Of a DNA stretch of 64,000 bases, positions 52,690 to 63,587 are shown piece by piece (position 1 is the first letter of the stretch; every line of letters begins with the position of its first letter). A program made the translations under genes and the position numbers. Under the pieces are notes generated by a model. That model was given only the letters and a program-made list of their open reading frames with translations. It did no database searches and was not told where the DNA came from. Location: contig NC_092672.1 of assembly GCF_964355755.1 (NCBI RefSeq), forward strand, positions 6,324,001-6,388,000, written 5' to 3'. This DNA comes from Antedon mediterranea (taxonomy: Eukaryota; Echinodermata; Crinoidea; Comatulida; Antedonidae).

Positions 52690-53410
52690 AATCAAACGTA
52701 TTCAGACAACTATTCTTTGTATTTACCAGTACAAATTTCTATTCAACTCTCAACTGAGCCTACTAACAGGTAGCAGTCATCACATGTATCAATATACAAG
52801 TATTCTGGCAGGCATTGAGCCTATGGCAATATTATAAAACCTAAGTGTATGCCTAAAGTCAATGCTAATGTCTTTACCAGAACAAACCCTGGATTAACAA
52901 TATGCAGGTTCAACAAAACTTCAACTAAGACCCAGAAACTTTTAAACCTTTTTGCATCAGCCTCTCCACAATTGGCCAGTTCCAAAGCAAGTTGCCTGTA
53001 TATTTTTTGTAGGAGGAATCTCAAACCATATTTACCCCCCTTTTTTTAATCATTTCTACACTCAGGGGCAACTCTACCACATAACTAATTACCCAATCAA
53101 ACCATATTTATCCTCTTATTTTGTAATTTATACACTCTAACTAATTACTTTGCACAATGCCACACAGGAGGTTAACCTGAAAAATCAAATTCAAGAAAAC
53201 TTTATTATTAACCAAATTAAAAGGGTTATTTGATCTGCATGAAATGTATTACATTTTTCAGCCATATTTTGTCTTTAATTATTATTGAAAAGAAATGATA
53301 AAATGTATATAAATTATAAAATCCAAGTATATAGTAAGTTATTCAAATATGAAATGTTAAAGGGTACTTAGTACTGTACATAACTTTAGGTGTCTTTGTA
53401 TTGTTTTGAT

Positions 53411-53435
53411 AATAAAATATTGATGTTGAAAATAA
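53411..53435 (+). other. Candidate HNF1 polyadenylation signals
   Basis: Two AATAAA hexamers, at 53411-53416 and 53430-53435, are followed by a T-rich stretch. They would give a 3' UTR of about 1.9 kb. No closer strong signal was noticed, but this was not checked exhaustively. Confidence 0.45.
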
Positions 53436-53806
53436 AACTTTTTTGGTCATTTTTTACACTATTAAATAACATATTCAAACAATATTTTAAATCTGTTTTT
53501 TCTTTATATACACATATTTCACATTTTGTACAATATATTTAAAATGCTAGCAGATGATGAGAAGGAAGCCACTAAAATTCCAGTGTCATACCTTAGACTT
53601 GCCGGGGGACTCGTTTCATCACCGAACTACTGTGACCATACTTTTTTAAAATTTTATTTTTATTATATATTTAGGCAAATTGCCAAGGATAACTATATGC
53701 GAATTCATTCACTATTCTTCTTAAAGGTGGCAATCCTGTTCACAAGACAAACATATACAAGATGCTCTACATAAACAAAGTCTTATTACAAGTCTTTGGG
53801 AGTGGA

Positions 53807-53912
53807 GTGGTAATTTGTCATTAGAATAAATCCTGACATATTACAGGACTTGAACCCAGGACCCTTGAATTGGTAGCCAAGCATCATAACCACCAAGCCA
53901 CAACTCCACTCC
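53807..53912 (-). mobile_element. tRNA-like SINE relic related to S2
   Basis: Minus strand reads GGAGTGGAGTTGTGGCTTGG with a B-box-like GGGTTCAAGTCC. Only the head is preserved. Confidence 0.5.
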
Positions 53913-54180
53913 GATATTCTGTCTATCCGTTTTCAGTGTCATGGCATGGCTATTAGTGGGGTGGGGTCATGGGAGTAGGGTGTTCACCCTTTGGAGGGTT
54001 TGGGATAATGTGCTGACATTCTGGTGCAATATTTATTATAACACCATACATCACATCTATCTACTGAGGATGCTTCTTTGTCTTTTTTGCTTCTTTTTGT
54101 TTATTTTGATGTTTCCTATTTTTTTTTATATACATTTTCTTTTCTTATCTAAAACACGTTTTTTCGTCTCATTTAATCTT

Positions 54181-57100
54181 CTAAGATATTTTGGGGTGGA
54201 CATGAATATATTTTTTATTTTTCTTCTTTTTGGATTTGCTAACATTTTGGTCTTCAACGTCATCTTGTTTTATTGAATCCATACATTCTATATTACTAAC
54301 ATTTTCTATAGGGCAATTTGAAGACTTATTGCCATTTATATCACCTTTCTTTTTTTTCTTCTTTTTCATCTTTTGTTCTATCAACACTGGTGCATCATCA
54401 ACTTTGTTTTTTCGGTCAGAATCAGACGTGTTTAAGCTAGGTGTCTCACATGCTAACTTGCTGCCTTCTTTAAGCACTTGAAAACCATCAACCACTACCG
54501 AACTTAGACGTATATTCTCTTCTTCAGAATCACTAAAATATATTTGAAAAAATTAATAATTGATAAGAAAACAATACATTTATTATTTCTACATAATTAA
54601 AAAAAATACACCCAGAAAATACCACTGGTTTTTCATTTTTTTTATCTATTTTAACAAATAATATTTTGTTTTTAAAGTAAAATAGTAGTGGAGCTGTAGC
54701 TTGGTGGTTAACATGCTTGCCTTCCAATCCCAAGGTGCAGGGTTCAATCCTGACCTAGGATGTAAGGAATGACTCTTTTAACTCCATTCCCTAAGCCTCA
54801 AATGAGACTAAGTTTATAAGCATGATAAATTATAAAATAGTTTATCCATCCTGTAATTGGTGAGTTACTCGCTGTTGGATGCGTATGAAATAAAAAAGCT
54901 GGGGTGTCCTCTGAAGAGAGGTTGGGTGCATGTATTGCATTTCCCCTTGTTCTTTTAATAGAAAGTGTACCCTGAATAGAGGTGTTCACTGAATAGGGGT
55001 GTACCCTTAATAGAGGTGTTCACTGAATAGGGGTGTACCCTTAATAGAGGTGTTCACTGAATAGTGGTGTACCCTTAATAGAGGTGTTCACTGAATAGGG
55101 GTGTACCCTTAATAGAGGTATTCACTGAATAGGGGTGTACCCTTAATAGGTGTTCACTGAATAGGGGTGTACCCTGAATAGAGGTGTTCACTGAATAGGG
55201 GTGTACCCTTAATAGAGGTGTTCACTGAATAGAGGTGTACCCTTAATAGGTGTTCACTGAATAGAGGTGTACCCTTAATAGAGGTGTTCACTGAATAGGG
55301 GTGTACCCTTAATAGAGGTGTTCACTGAATAGGGGTGTATCCTTAATAGAGGTGTTCACTGAATAGGGGTGTACCCTTAATAGGTGTTCACTGAATAGAG
55401 GTGTACCCTTAATAGAGGTGTTCACTGAATAGGGGTGTACCCTTAATAAAGGTGTTCACTGAATAGGGGTGTACCCTTAATAGAGGTTTTCACTGAATAG
55501 GGGTGTACCCTTAATAGGTGTTCACTGAATAGGGGTGTACCCTTAATAGAGGTGTTCACTGAATAGGGGTGTACCCTTAATAGAGGTGTTCACTGAATAG
55601 GGGTGTACCCTTAATAGAGGTGTTCACTGAATAGAGGTGTACCCTTAATAGAGGTGTTCACTGAATAGGGGTGTACCCTTAATAGAGGTGTTCACTGAAT
55701 AGGGGTGTACCCTTAATAGAGGTGTTCACTGAATAGGGGTGTACCCTTAATAGAGGTGTTCACTGAATAGGGGTGTACCCTTAATAGAGGTGTTCACTGA
55801 ATAGAGGTGTACCCTTAATAGAGGTGTTCACTGAATAGGGGTGTACCCTTAATAGAGGTGTTCACTGAATAGGGGTGTACCCTTAATAGAGGTGTTCACT
55901 GAATAGGGGTGTACCTTAATAGAGGTGTTCACTGAATAGGGGTGTACCCTTAATAGGTGTTCACTGAATAGGGGTGTACCCTGGTGTTCACTGAATAGGG
56001 GTGTACCCTTAATAGGTGTTCACTGAATAGGGGTGTACCCTGAGTAGGGGTGTACCCTTAATAGAGGTGTACCCTTAATAGAGGTGTTCACTGAATAGGG
56101 GTGTTCACTGAATAGGGGTGTACCCTTAATAGAGGTGTTCACTGAATAGGGGTGTACCCTTAATAGGGGTGTACCCTTAATAGAGGTGTTCACTGAATAG
56201 GGGTGTAAAAAAGGAGGGGTCTATTGTAAACGAACAAATGTGTTGTTATAATTATTATTACGCATAGGCATTTAGGTATTTCTCATTCCCATTTATGAAA
56301 GATTATATGTCTCAAAGGACCGGTTATACTGTATTGAATGATAAATATATTAAAGACTAAATTAGCAAAGAATAAACTGTTTTATACCTGGAGCTGGCTA
56401 TCCTCTTCCTTTGAGGAGCTTTAGGTAAGGGTGGCGACATCAACCAACCAACAGGTTGTGAAGTAGAAAATAGAAGTAAACCTACGGGCAACAATAACAA
56501 AACAATTCAAGGTATGTTGAATTGTGTGCTGTAAGTTTGTTTAAAAACACTTTAACAATAATAATAGTTCATTCTTATATATTGTAACGCTTATAAGCAA
56601 GCTCTCAATGCGCTGCACATTATTACCCTGGTCATTTTGGATCAAACACTGGAAACATATTCCCATAATAATAAAGTTGGGTCTTGATCTAGCTGGTACC
56701 CATTTTATACACCTGGGTGGAGAGAGGCAAATGTAAGCAATGCGGCAAGAGTCTCACAATCAGTAATCCCACGTCAAACGCCACACGCCCTCACAATGTA
56801 AGTACACAATACTTGATCATCCGCAAGAAACAAATTTACAAACATAAGGACATGTATAAATTCAACTCCATTTGGAATTATTTTCAGCCACTACAATATT
56901 GATTGTGTATAAATTTGAATTAGCATCTACCAGCCACAATGTGGTGATACATAAAAAAAATTTAAATAAACACTAGATTCACCATCTAAGACAGCGAATT
57001 GTGGGATAATACAAGGTTAACATTTAAAGACACTAGACTTGCAATTGTTGACGTTTTGTAAAATTTATGCATATATATTTAAAAACATTAAACCAGGTAA

Positions 57101-60100
57101 TTTCTTGTCTTGTGTGTGCGTTATAAGGTTAATTATGATAAAAAGATTAAACAATGCACTAGCTCGCGTCGTAAGTTCTCTCGTCGACGTTTCTAGGCCT
57201 AGCTTAGTTTTGTAGGCCTAGTTTTGTAGGCCTAGATGGTAAAGAGTGGTAACGTACGAACATCACACGCTAGCTATATATTTAGCCTGATGTTGTCTCA
57301 TTGCTGAATTAATTGTCTTTCCTATTTTGGCAGAATCCGTTAATATAAATTGGGCAAGACCTGGTATTTTCCTTGAAAAGTTATGGTGCTTTTTATTTGT
57401 TTACCTTTCACACGATCAATCGAAGTGGGTGCATCACATCACAATATGAAAATATTGAATGAATGAATACACTGTATGAATAATCCGTGCGCGATGCATG
57501 TTGTAATTTATAGCGGGCCGCTAAAATGATTAGAATCAATTATTTTTAACCATTTAAAGATGAAAAAAAGTATCGCAATAGGTCTATAAAGTATTTATTT
57601 TTATATAAAATGTAGCAAGTCCCCTTAAATAAAGTAAAAAAAACATATGGCTAGTGACTACTAGGTCTAAATACATACCTTCATTTTCTGATGTCCCCAA
57701 CGTCAGTCTTTCCGTTTTGTTGACTGAATATGTTTTAATTGTGCTGTAAAAATAAATAACATCATAGCTCATCGAAAATAGTTGTTATATAAATAATATA
57801 TGACTATAGAAGAAGTGCAGGATTATATATTATATTACACAGTCAATATCATCGTTCTCGAGGATATATACGATTTACGATCCTCGCAGCGGTAGTCATG
57901 TGATGCAGTTTCAACCAATCACGTTCGCGTATTTACATAGGCTATGTAATATACACACATACAATATATATTATAATTCTTGCATTTTGATTAGGATTTC
58001 AAATTCAATCGGCTAGTGAGGCCTTTTGCTGTACCTGCCAGTTTGTCTGAGGCTTACTGAACATAATAATTTATTGGAACACCATCATTTACATCGATGC
58101 ATGTGACATGCTCATAAGCTTTGCGTTCATATATAACGTACAAACAAGACAGGAACAACCAATATAATACTGTAAGATAAACAAACACGCAGATGGAACT
58201 GCAAAATAATGTTATGTAAGCAAGTAAATGACGTTGGATGATATTACCTATCCAGAAACGTTTCTAGTTTCTTAGCAACATGTTTCTGAAAACCTGGAGT
58301 GACTAGGAGACTTCTATAATCATCATCAGTTGAATCTTCAATGTTTTCTCTAAAAAAAGATAGGAAAAAAGAAAACTTAAAATTAAGAATTTTAAATAAA
58401 TGCTTAGAATCTTGCTACTTAAAAGATGTATTGTCCCACAAAAACATAAAAAATGATTTTGCAGTTTTAATTAAAAAAAACATTATTATAATTATTTCAC
58501 AATTATTTTTGCTTGTATTGTTTTTCTGGATTTGGAGAGACACGCCCTTTGCCCTCAGTTGTCTTCAACAGCTCCATTGACACTGACGTTACGATTAAGT
58601 GATGCATTATATAAAACGGCTGCAACACAAAGTTTACTGTGCATTGACAAAGACTGGAACAAGTTAATAATACCTAAGAGATTTCTTTTCTACTTGTACC
58701 ACCAACTTCTGGAATTCTTTTTTCTCTAGAATAGAAAATTTTGAAAATTGCAGTTAACATATTTATAAAACAAAGTCATTTTTTTTATTTTATGTCAATT
58801 CAATTGCTTATATGTATGACATATTTTGCAAAATGTTGTGTTACTTTTTTATGCTAACAATGAGTTGCTTTCAGTTTCATTTCAACTAGGCCCTAGCCCT
58901 AGGTCGATGTTGCGCAAACTATGGGCTGCAGCCAAAATTAGGGCCGCAGAGTTTTTTTGAAGGGCTGCAAGATGGATTGGTCAGAAAAATCACAAGCAGA
59001 GGAAACAGGCATGCGAAAATGGATGAGTGCACTAAATACAAAACAGCGCAACGCAATAAAACCCCATCTAAACCCGATTGAATATGCGACCATGGAGGTA
59101 TTTATTTTATACCTCCATGATGCGACGTACGACCAATGATGATAAAAAGCATAGGTAGCTAGTGGCGCACCATACACAATCCGAAAGTTTATTTTATTGC
59201 GAACAAAATAAAACGTGATCTTCTGAATTATAGAATAGATTAGAATGGCTAGAAAAATTGAAACGTGAAGATTAAAAACAATAATATCGTCGTCATCCAC
59301 CACAATTTGGACCCAATCATTTCTGGTCCCCAGGCCTATATCGTCTTAAAACCTTGTTGGGGCCGATCGTCTCACACTTTGTGGACGGTCGTCTGTTCCT
59401 AGTAGCAGTAGGGCCTAGCCTAGTAGTAGACTAGTAGCAGTAAGTACGTAGGGGCCTAGAAGGAAGGCCTAAGGCTTAGACTAAGCATGGAGGGGATATG
59501 ACCGGTTGGGCCGCCGACAAGTTGAGCCGCCGGTAATTTCTATGAAACGCCCAGTGCGTCTTTTACGACATTTCGCGTAGTGATAGAGGGGTTTCCTAGT
59601 ACATAAGTTCATGGTCTTTAGGTTTATTGTGTCATGAAAATAAATAATAATTACATACTACAATTTTGTTGGTTTGAACCGCCATAACAACACAGCAAAG
59701 GAAAGTAGTCATATTTAATAATTTAATTGTTTTTAATCTTTCAAGGTAAAAATGCAGTGCACTCCATAATATTTTTCTCGCGTAAAATCACGTTGTCTCT
59801 CAGGACTAATAAGTAATAGAGTATTGATACTCTTCGAATGAGGTTAAATAATTATTATTTTTTATCTACTATCTTTTAATATCATATTTGATTGAATTTT
59901 ACAATGTTAATACACAGAATATTTTACTAAAAAACGGTGATTTTATGCAATTATTTTACCGAAAAATGGAGTAGGCCTAGTTCATACAACTGCCGCCTAA
60001 GGGGGAAACATGTTTACGTCATTTTTGGCTAAAAACGATCACTTTCGGTCATGTTTTAGGCCTTATATTTTGGAATCTACAAACAAGTCAGATATTCATA

Positions 60101-60602
60101 ATTATTTCTCTTTAATTATAATATTTAATAATATATACTAAAAACCGTGATATATAAACTTTGGAATATACATCGTTATTATATCTAATAATTAATATAA
60201 ATAGAACTTCTATTAAATAGAAACGAGCACCGGCGAAAGTAAGCATTTGGCGTTTCATAGAAAATAACGTTTTTCTGGCGGCGGCTCAACTTGTCGGCGG
60301 CTCAACTTGGCCTAATCCGCATGGAGGTATAAACTCCATGGACTAAGGCCCTCTACTAGCCTCTAGCTAGCCTAGCCTAGCTAGGCCTAGGCCTAAACAA
60401 AACAACACGTGAATGGAAATTCTAATCTATTTTAGTTACACCACAAGAAAAGAAACTAAATGGCACCACTAAATGTTAGTAATTTAATCACTAACATACT
60501 ATTAACATATTTAGGTGAAAAATCGTGTTTCCAAACTGCAGATGTCAGCTTTTCTTGTTCATCATTATCCGTCTCATCTGACGATGAAATCGAATCAGCC
60601 AT
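54181..60602 (-). CDS. CUSTOS: CUSTOS (C12orf43) homologue, nuclear Wnt-pathway regulator (complete)
   Basis: Coding exons: about 60496-60602, 58248-58349, 57679-57743, 56388-56481, 54181-54532, giving about 239 aa (human is about 260 as I recall). The start reads MADSISSSDETDNDEQEK, a Ser/acidic N-terminus like vertebrate CUSTOS. Exon 2 carries the best-conserved block, TPGFQKHVAKKLETFLD. Exon 4 has LLFSTSQPVG and PQRKRIASS, exon 5 starts SDSEEEN, and the tail has lysine runs (KKKKKKK and KSKKKKNKK) that look like nuclear localisation signals. In vertebrates CUSTOS is a nuclear protein that restrains beta-catenin signalling in head development. The exon 1/2 junction is ambiguous: donor at 60496 with acceptor before 58349, or donor at 60500 with acceptor before 58347; both keep the frame. 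A poly(A) signal (AATAAA, minus) is at 54100-54105. Position next to HNF1 supports the call. Confidence 0.85.
54689..54892 (+). mobile_element. tRNA-derived SINE, family S2 (CUSTOS intron 4)
   Basis: Best forward copy: GTGGAGCTGTAGCTTGGTGG head, GGGTTCAATCCTGACC B-box region, body ending GCTGTTGGATGCGTATGAAA. Confidence 0.75.
54963..56209. repeat. 34 bp minisatellite (about 36 copies) in CUSTOS intron 4
   Basis: Consensus GAATAGGGGTGTACCCTTAA then TAGAGGTGTTCACT. Length variants (shortened TAATAGGTGTTC units) and GGGG/GAGG alternation occur along the array. Confidence 0.95.
59505..60312. mobile_element. Long-TIR element in CUSTOS intron 1 (~0.8 kb)
   Basis: Inverted ends about 50 bp long: left has GCCGCCGACAAGTTGAGCCG then CTATGAAACGCC; right has GGCGTTTCATAG then CGGCTCAACTTGTCGGCGGC. 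The GCCGCC motif is doubled in each arm. The interior is AT-rich with no frame of note. Superfamily not identified. Confidence 0.7.
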
Positions 60603-60839
60603 ATTTCGCTCGCTGTGTGAATGACCGGCGAACGAAACGTAAACAACGTGCGCAAATCGAATGAGCAATCCGCGATTTTTGCATTGGAAATTTGTAGCGC
60701 TTTTAACAGCGCATGGGTGCCCGCCCTCACACGAGTGGATGAATACAGACGAAAGAATACTTGATTTTTAAATAGATCACATGAATTATGATAAAAATAT
60801 AATATATTTTCTTATATTTTTTTAATTTATTTTATTTTA

Positions 60840-61557
60840 TGTCTTTAGGCAATGTGGCCAAGGATTTTTTTAAACCATATATACAATTTTACAAACTATT
60901 GTACATTCAATTCTAGAAATTTTTTTTACCACAAAGAAAGTAACAACAAAAATCAACCATGCGTTATTACTCAGATGGCCTATTTCTTCTTTATCTTTGC
61001 CATTGCCGCGTACTATTTACGCTCGGTAAATTAAGTAGGCCTAATGTTTTTATGATATAAAGTAGTATAAAATACAATGTTATCTTTTTTTTTAAAACCA
61101 GAAACAACTTACAAATAGAAATATTATTAAACTATCCTTCGTGAAAACAGAGAGGTAATATGAAACTTACGTCAGCAACAACGCGCCCGGCGGCCCAGAG
61201 TAGTTGACGTGAACTGTCTATTCGGCAGTTTTTTACTAAATAAATTACATAAAACGAACAATTAAATATCCAAATAGCATTTAATAGTTAGCATGTAGTT
61301 GCAGATAAGATTGTTTATCATGAAAACACTACCGGTGGTCCAGGCTTAGATGATTAGTGTGACCGTCACGTCACAAAAAGTTTTATACATCCTGACTTAT
61401 GGCGGCGCCCTACCGCATGGACAATAATTACTGTTACAGGGAAACCCGCCGATTACTCATTCTTGTGATAAAAAAAATTTCTAGAATTGAATGTACAATA
61501 GTTTGTAAAATTGTATATATGGTTTAAAAAAATCCTTGGCCACATTGCCTAAAGACA
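60840..61557. mobile_element. TA-flanked element with ~95 bp TIRs, upstream of CUSTOS
   Basis: The left arm (60840-60932) starts TGTCTTTAGGCAATGTGGCC and the right arm (61464-61557) is its close complement. TA dinucleotides flank both ends (60838-60839 and 61558-61559), as in Tc1/mariner insertion. The 530 bp interior has no transposase frame; a non-autonomous copy is inferred. Confidence 0.7.
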
Positions 61558-61699
61558 TAATTCTTTGCTGCTCTGGATTACAAATAAACAACGGGGGAGT
61601 GGTACAGTAGTAAAACAATAGGAGCAAAGAACCTATTATTATGGGAAGCAGGTAGGCCTATATTTTCTTATTATTTATCATATATATTTTGGCGTATAT

Positions 61700-63155
61700 A
61701 TAACTAGCAATTATACCCGCCCCCCCAGGGCGGGTTTCAAAATTAGTTTACAGCCTTCTCAGTACATAACACCCGACGCCAGTATCTGTCTATACTCACC
61801 AACATCCACCCCTCAATAACACCCCATACTCTTTCTTAAAAACAAAATCTTCCCAGTGATGGACAAATTCAATTCAACCTAAGCTTCGAATTGAGAGGAG
61901 TATTCATAACTACGATGGGTCTAATAATGGTTGTAGTACGTTGTAAATTGTGTAAATGAATAGGTGTCATATTGGCTGATAATTAAAATTTGTAATTTAG
62001 ATACTGCGGGCACCCAGCCTTCTTTCTCCTTTCACCACCCCAGCCACCATCAACAAACCTTAACTCCTCCCCTGGACAGTTCAAATGTAGTAACTTTTCC
62101 TAGTACAATCCAATCATATAGGCTACTTCATTACGCTAGTGTTTTCGCTCCTCCTCCCCCTACAAAAAACACACCCCAGATACACTGGGTGATCTGTTGA
62201 AGCCGCTTACAGTACAATTTATATTATTATCACTCCCAACCCATAATCCCTCAGTGGCAGTTTTCAAATGTAGTTTAAAACATTCCAAATACAGTTTCGG
62301 TCATGGTGATAGGCCTACATGTACATCCCCACCCCAAACTCCCATCCACTTCCCAGGGATGATTAAATACTTTAAAAGTTTCCAACCACAATTCTGGTGT
62401 AAGCAAAATCCCCACTTTCTCCTGAAACCAAACTCCCAAACCCTATCTCCCAACCCCACTCTCCCACAATGTACGTTTTTTCCCTTGGAGGATTGGTGAT
62501 GTAGTTGAACACAGTAACAGTAAACAACATGTGTATGTTCACACAGGTATGGATGTCTGTAATGAGGCAATCCAAGAGACCAATAAATAGCTGGATACTT
62601 GCTAAATGTGTAATTGAATAGGTGTCATATTGTTTAATGAATAAAATTTGTATATCTATCTATATTTCCCCAAACGCCTTGCTGAGGATAATTCAAATAC
62701 TGTAAAACTTTTGTAGTATAATTTTACAATTCGATAGACTACAACCCCGAGCCCTAGCAAAAATGACATCACAAACCACCACACAACCACCCCCCCCCCC
62801 CCCCCACCCATTTCACAAAAACCCCAGCAGTCGGGGGAATTTTTTTTTTAATGTAGTTTAAAACCTTCCGGGTACAATTGCCATCATTTTGATACCCCAT
62901 ACGTATGGTTACGTGCAGACACAGAAATTTTTAGAACGAACAAACATCGAAAGTGGGGGTTTTGACCACATTTTGGTCCCTAACTTGGATCCTAGGTGGC
63001 GGATGATGTTGAAATATAGCTTAGAACATTCCCGGTACAATTGCGGTCATTTTGATACCCCATATGTAAGATTATGTGCAGTAACAAAATTTTGTATAAC
63101 GAACAAACAGACAAACAAACAAACAGACAAACTCTCTCACTTATAATATAGATAA
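61700..63155 (+). mobile_element. Composite non-autonomous element between CUSTOS and the SLC35-like gene
   Basis: The left end reads AACTAGCAATTATACCCGCC and the right end AACAAACAGACAAACAAACA... TTATAATATAGAT, an end pair resembling RTE-type non-LTR elements. The interior repeats itself about every 660 bp: GAATAGGTGTCATATTG at about 61960 and 62615; GTACAATTG(C)GGTCATTTTG-like blocks near 62280, 62872 and 63030. C-rich low-complexity tracts (62791-62806). No gene frame recognised. Confidence 0.5.
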
Positions 63156-63587
63156 AGGTTCAGTCGGTTCATTCTATCATTGATGATGATGAGTGCGTGA
63201 GGGAGGAGAAGAGCTGCTGAGTGAGTGAGAGTGGTGGAAGAGAGCAGCAGCAGTACTACTAAAAAAATGTGGGGAGGAGAATGCTGAGTGAGGTTGAATT
63301 GCCGAGGAGAAAGGGTACGGGTAATGGGTGGTGATGTGAGTTAATGTTACCACATGAATGAATGAATGATGGATAGTCGTTGTGACTGGACCACTACTAC
63401 TACATTTGCTTACCAAATTGTGAAACTGATGGTTCCAGTAGCGAGTCAAAGTTGGAGCAGATGATAATTTGGGTTTTAAAAATAAATTTTAAAAACACAA
63501 TTAAATTCTTTTCATAATCTACAGTACTCAATTAATTTTTCAGACTAAGGATTGAATGATACCCACCAAATCTATTCATCAGTTAGA

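Larger units (their letters stand above)
51535..54180. other. HNF1 3' UTR and convergent spacer to CUSTOS
   Basis: No separate gene is seen. It holds a reverse copy of an interspersed element also present in HNF1 intron 5 (51808-52025), a 79 bp direct duplication (52532-52689), a tRNA-like SINE relic (53807-53912) and candidate HNF1 poly(A) signals near 53411-53435. The open frames at 52821-53024 and 53941-54276 have no recognisable family; the latter is antisense to CUSTOS exon 5. Confidence 0.6.
60603..63587. other. Divergent spacer between CUSTOS and the SLC35-like gene
   Basis: About 3 kb, mostly the TA-flanked element (60840-61557) and the composite element (61700-63155). Sequence at 63170-63440 is G/A-rich low complexity on the plus strand. 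Promoters of both genes should lie at the two edges. Confidence 0.55.

Noticed and set aside
54963-56209. Regular repeat array as a possible CRISPR
   Set aside because: Units are contiguous 34 bp repeats without unique spacers, in a eukaryotic intron; it is a minisatellite.
58938-59303. 121-codon frame on the minus strand in CUSTOS intron 1
   Set aside because: Hydrophobic but unlike any family known to me. The plus-strand sequence around 58910 (GCGCAAACTATGGGCTGC) looks like a transposon end, but no matching right end was found, so no feature was called.
63177-63449. Ser/His-rich 90-codon frame on the minus strand
   Set aside because: Derived from G/A-rich low-complexity sequence; no conserved motif.
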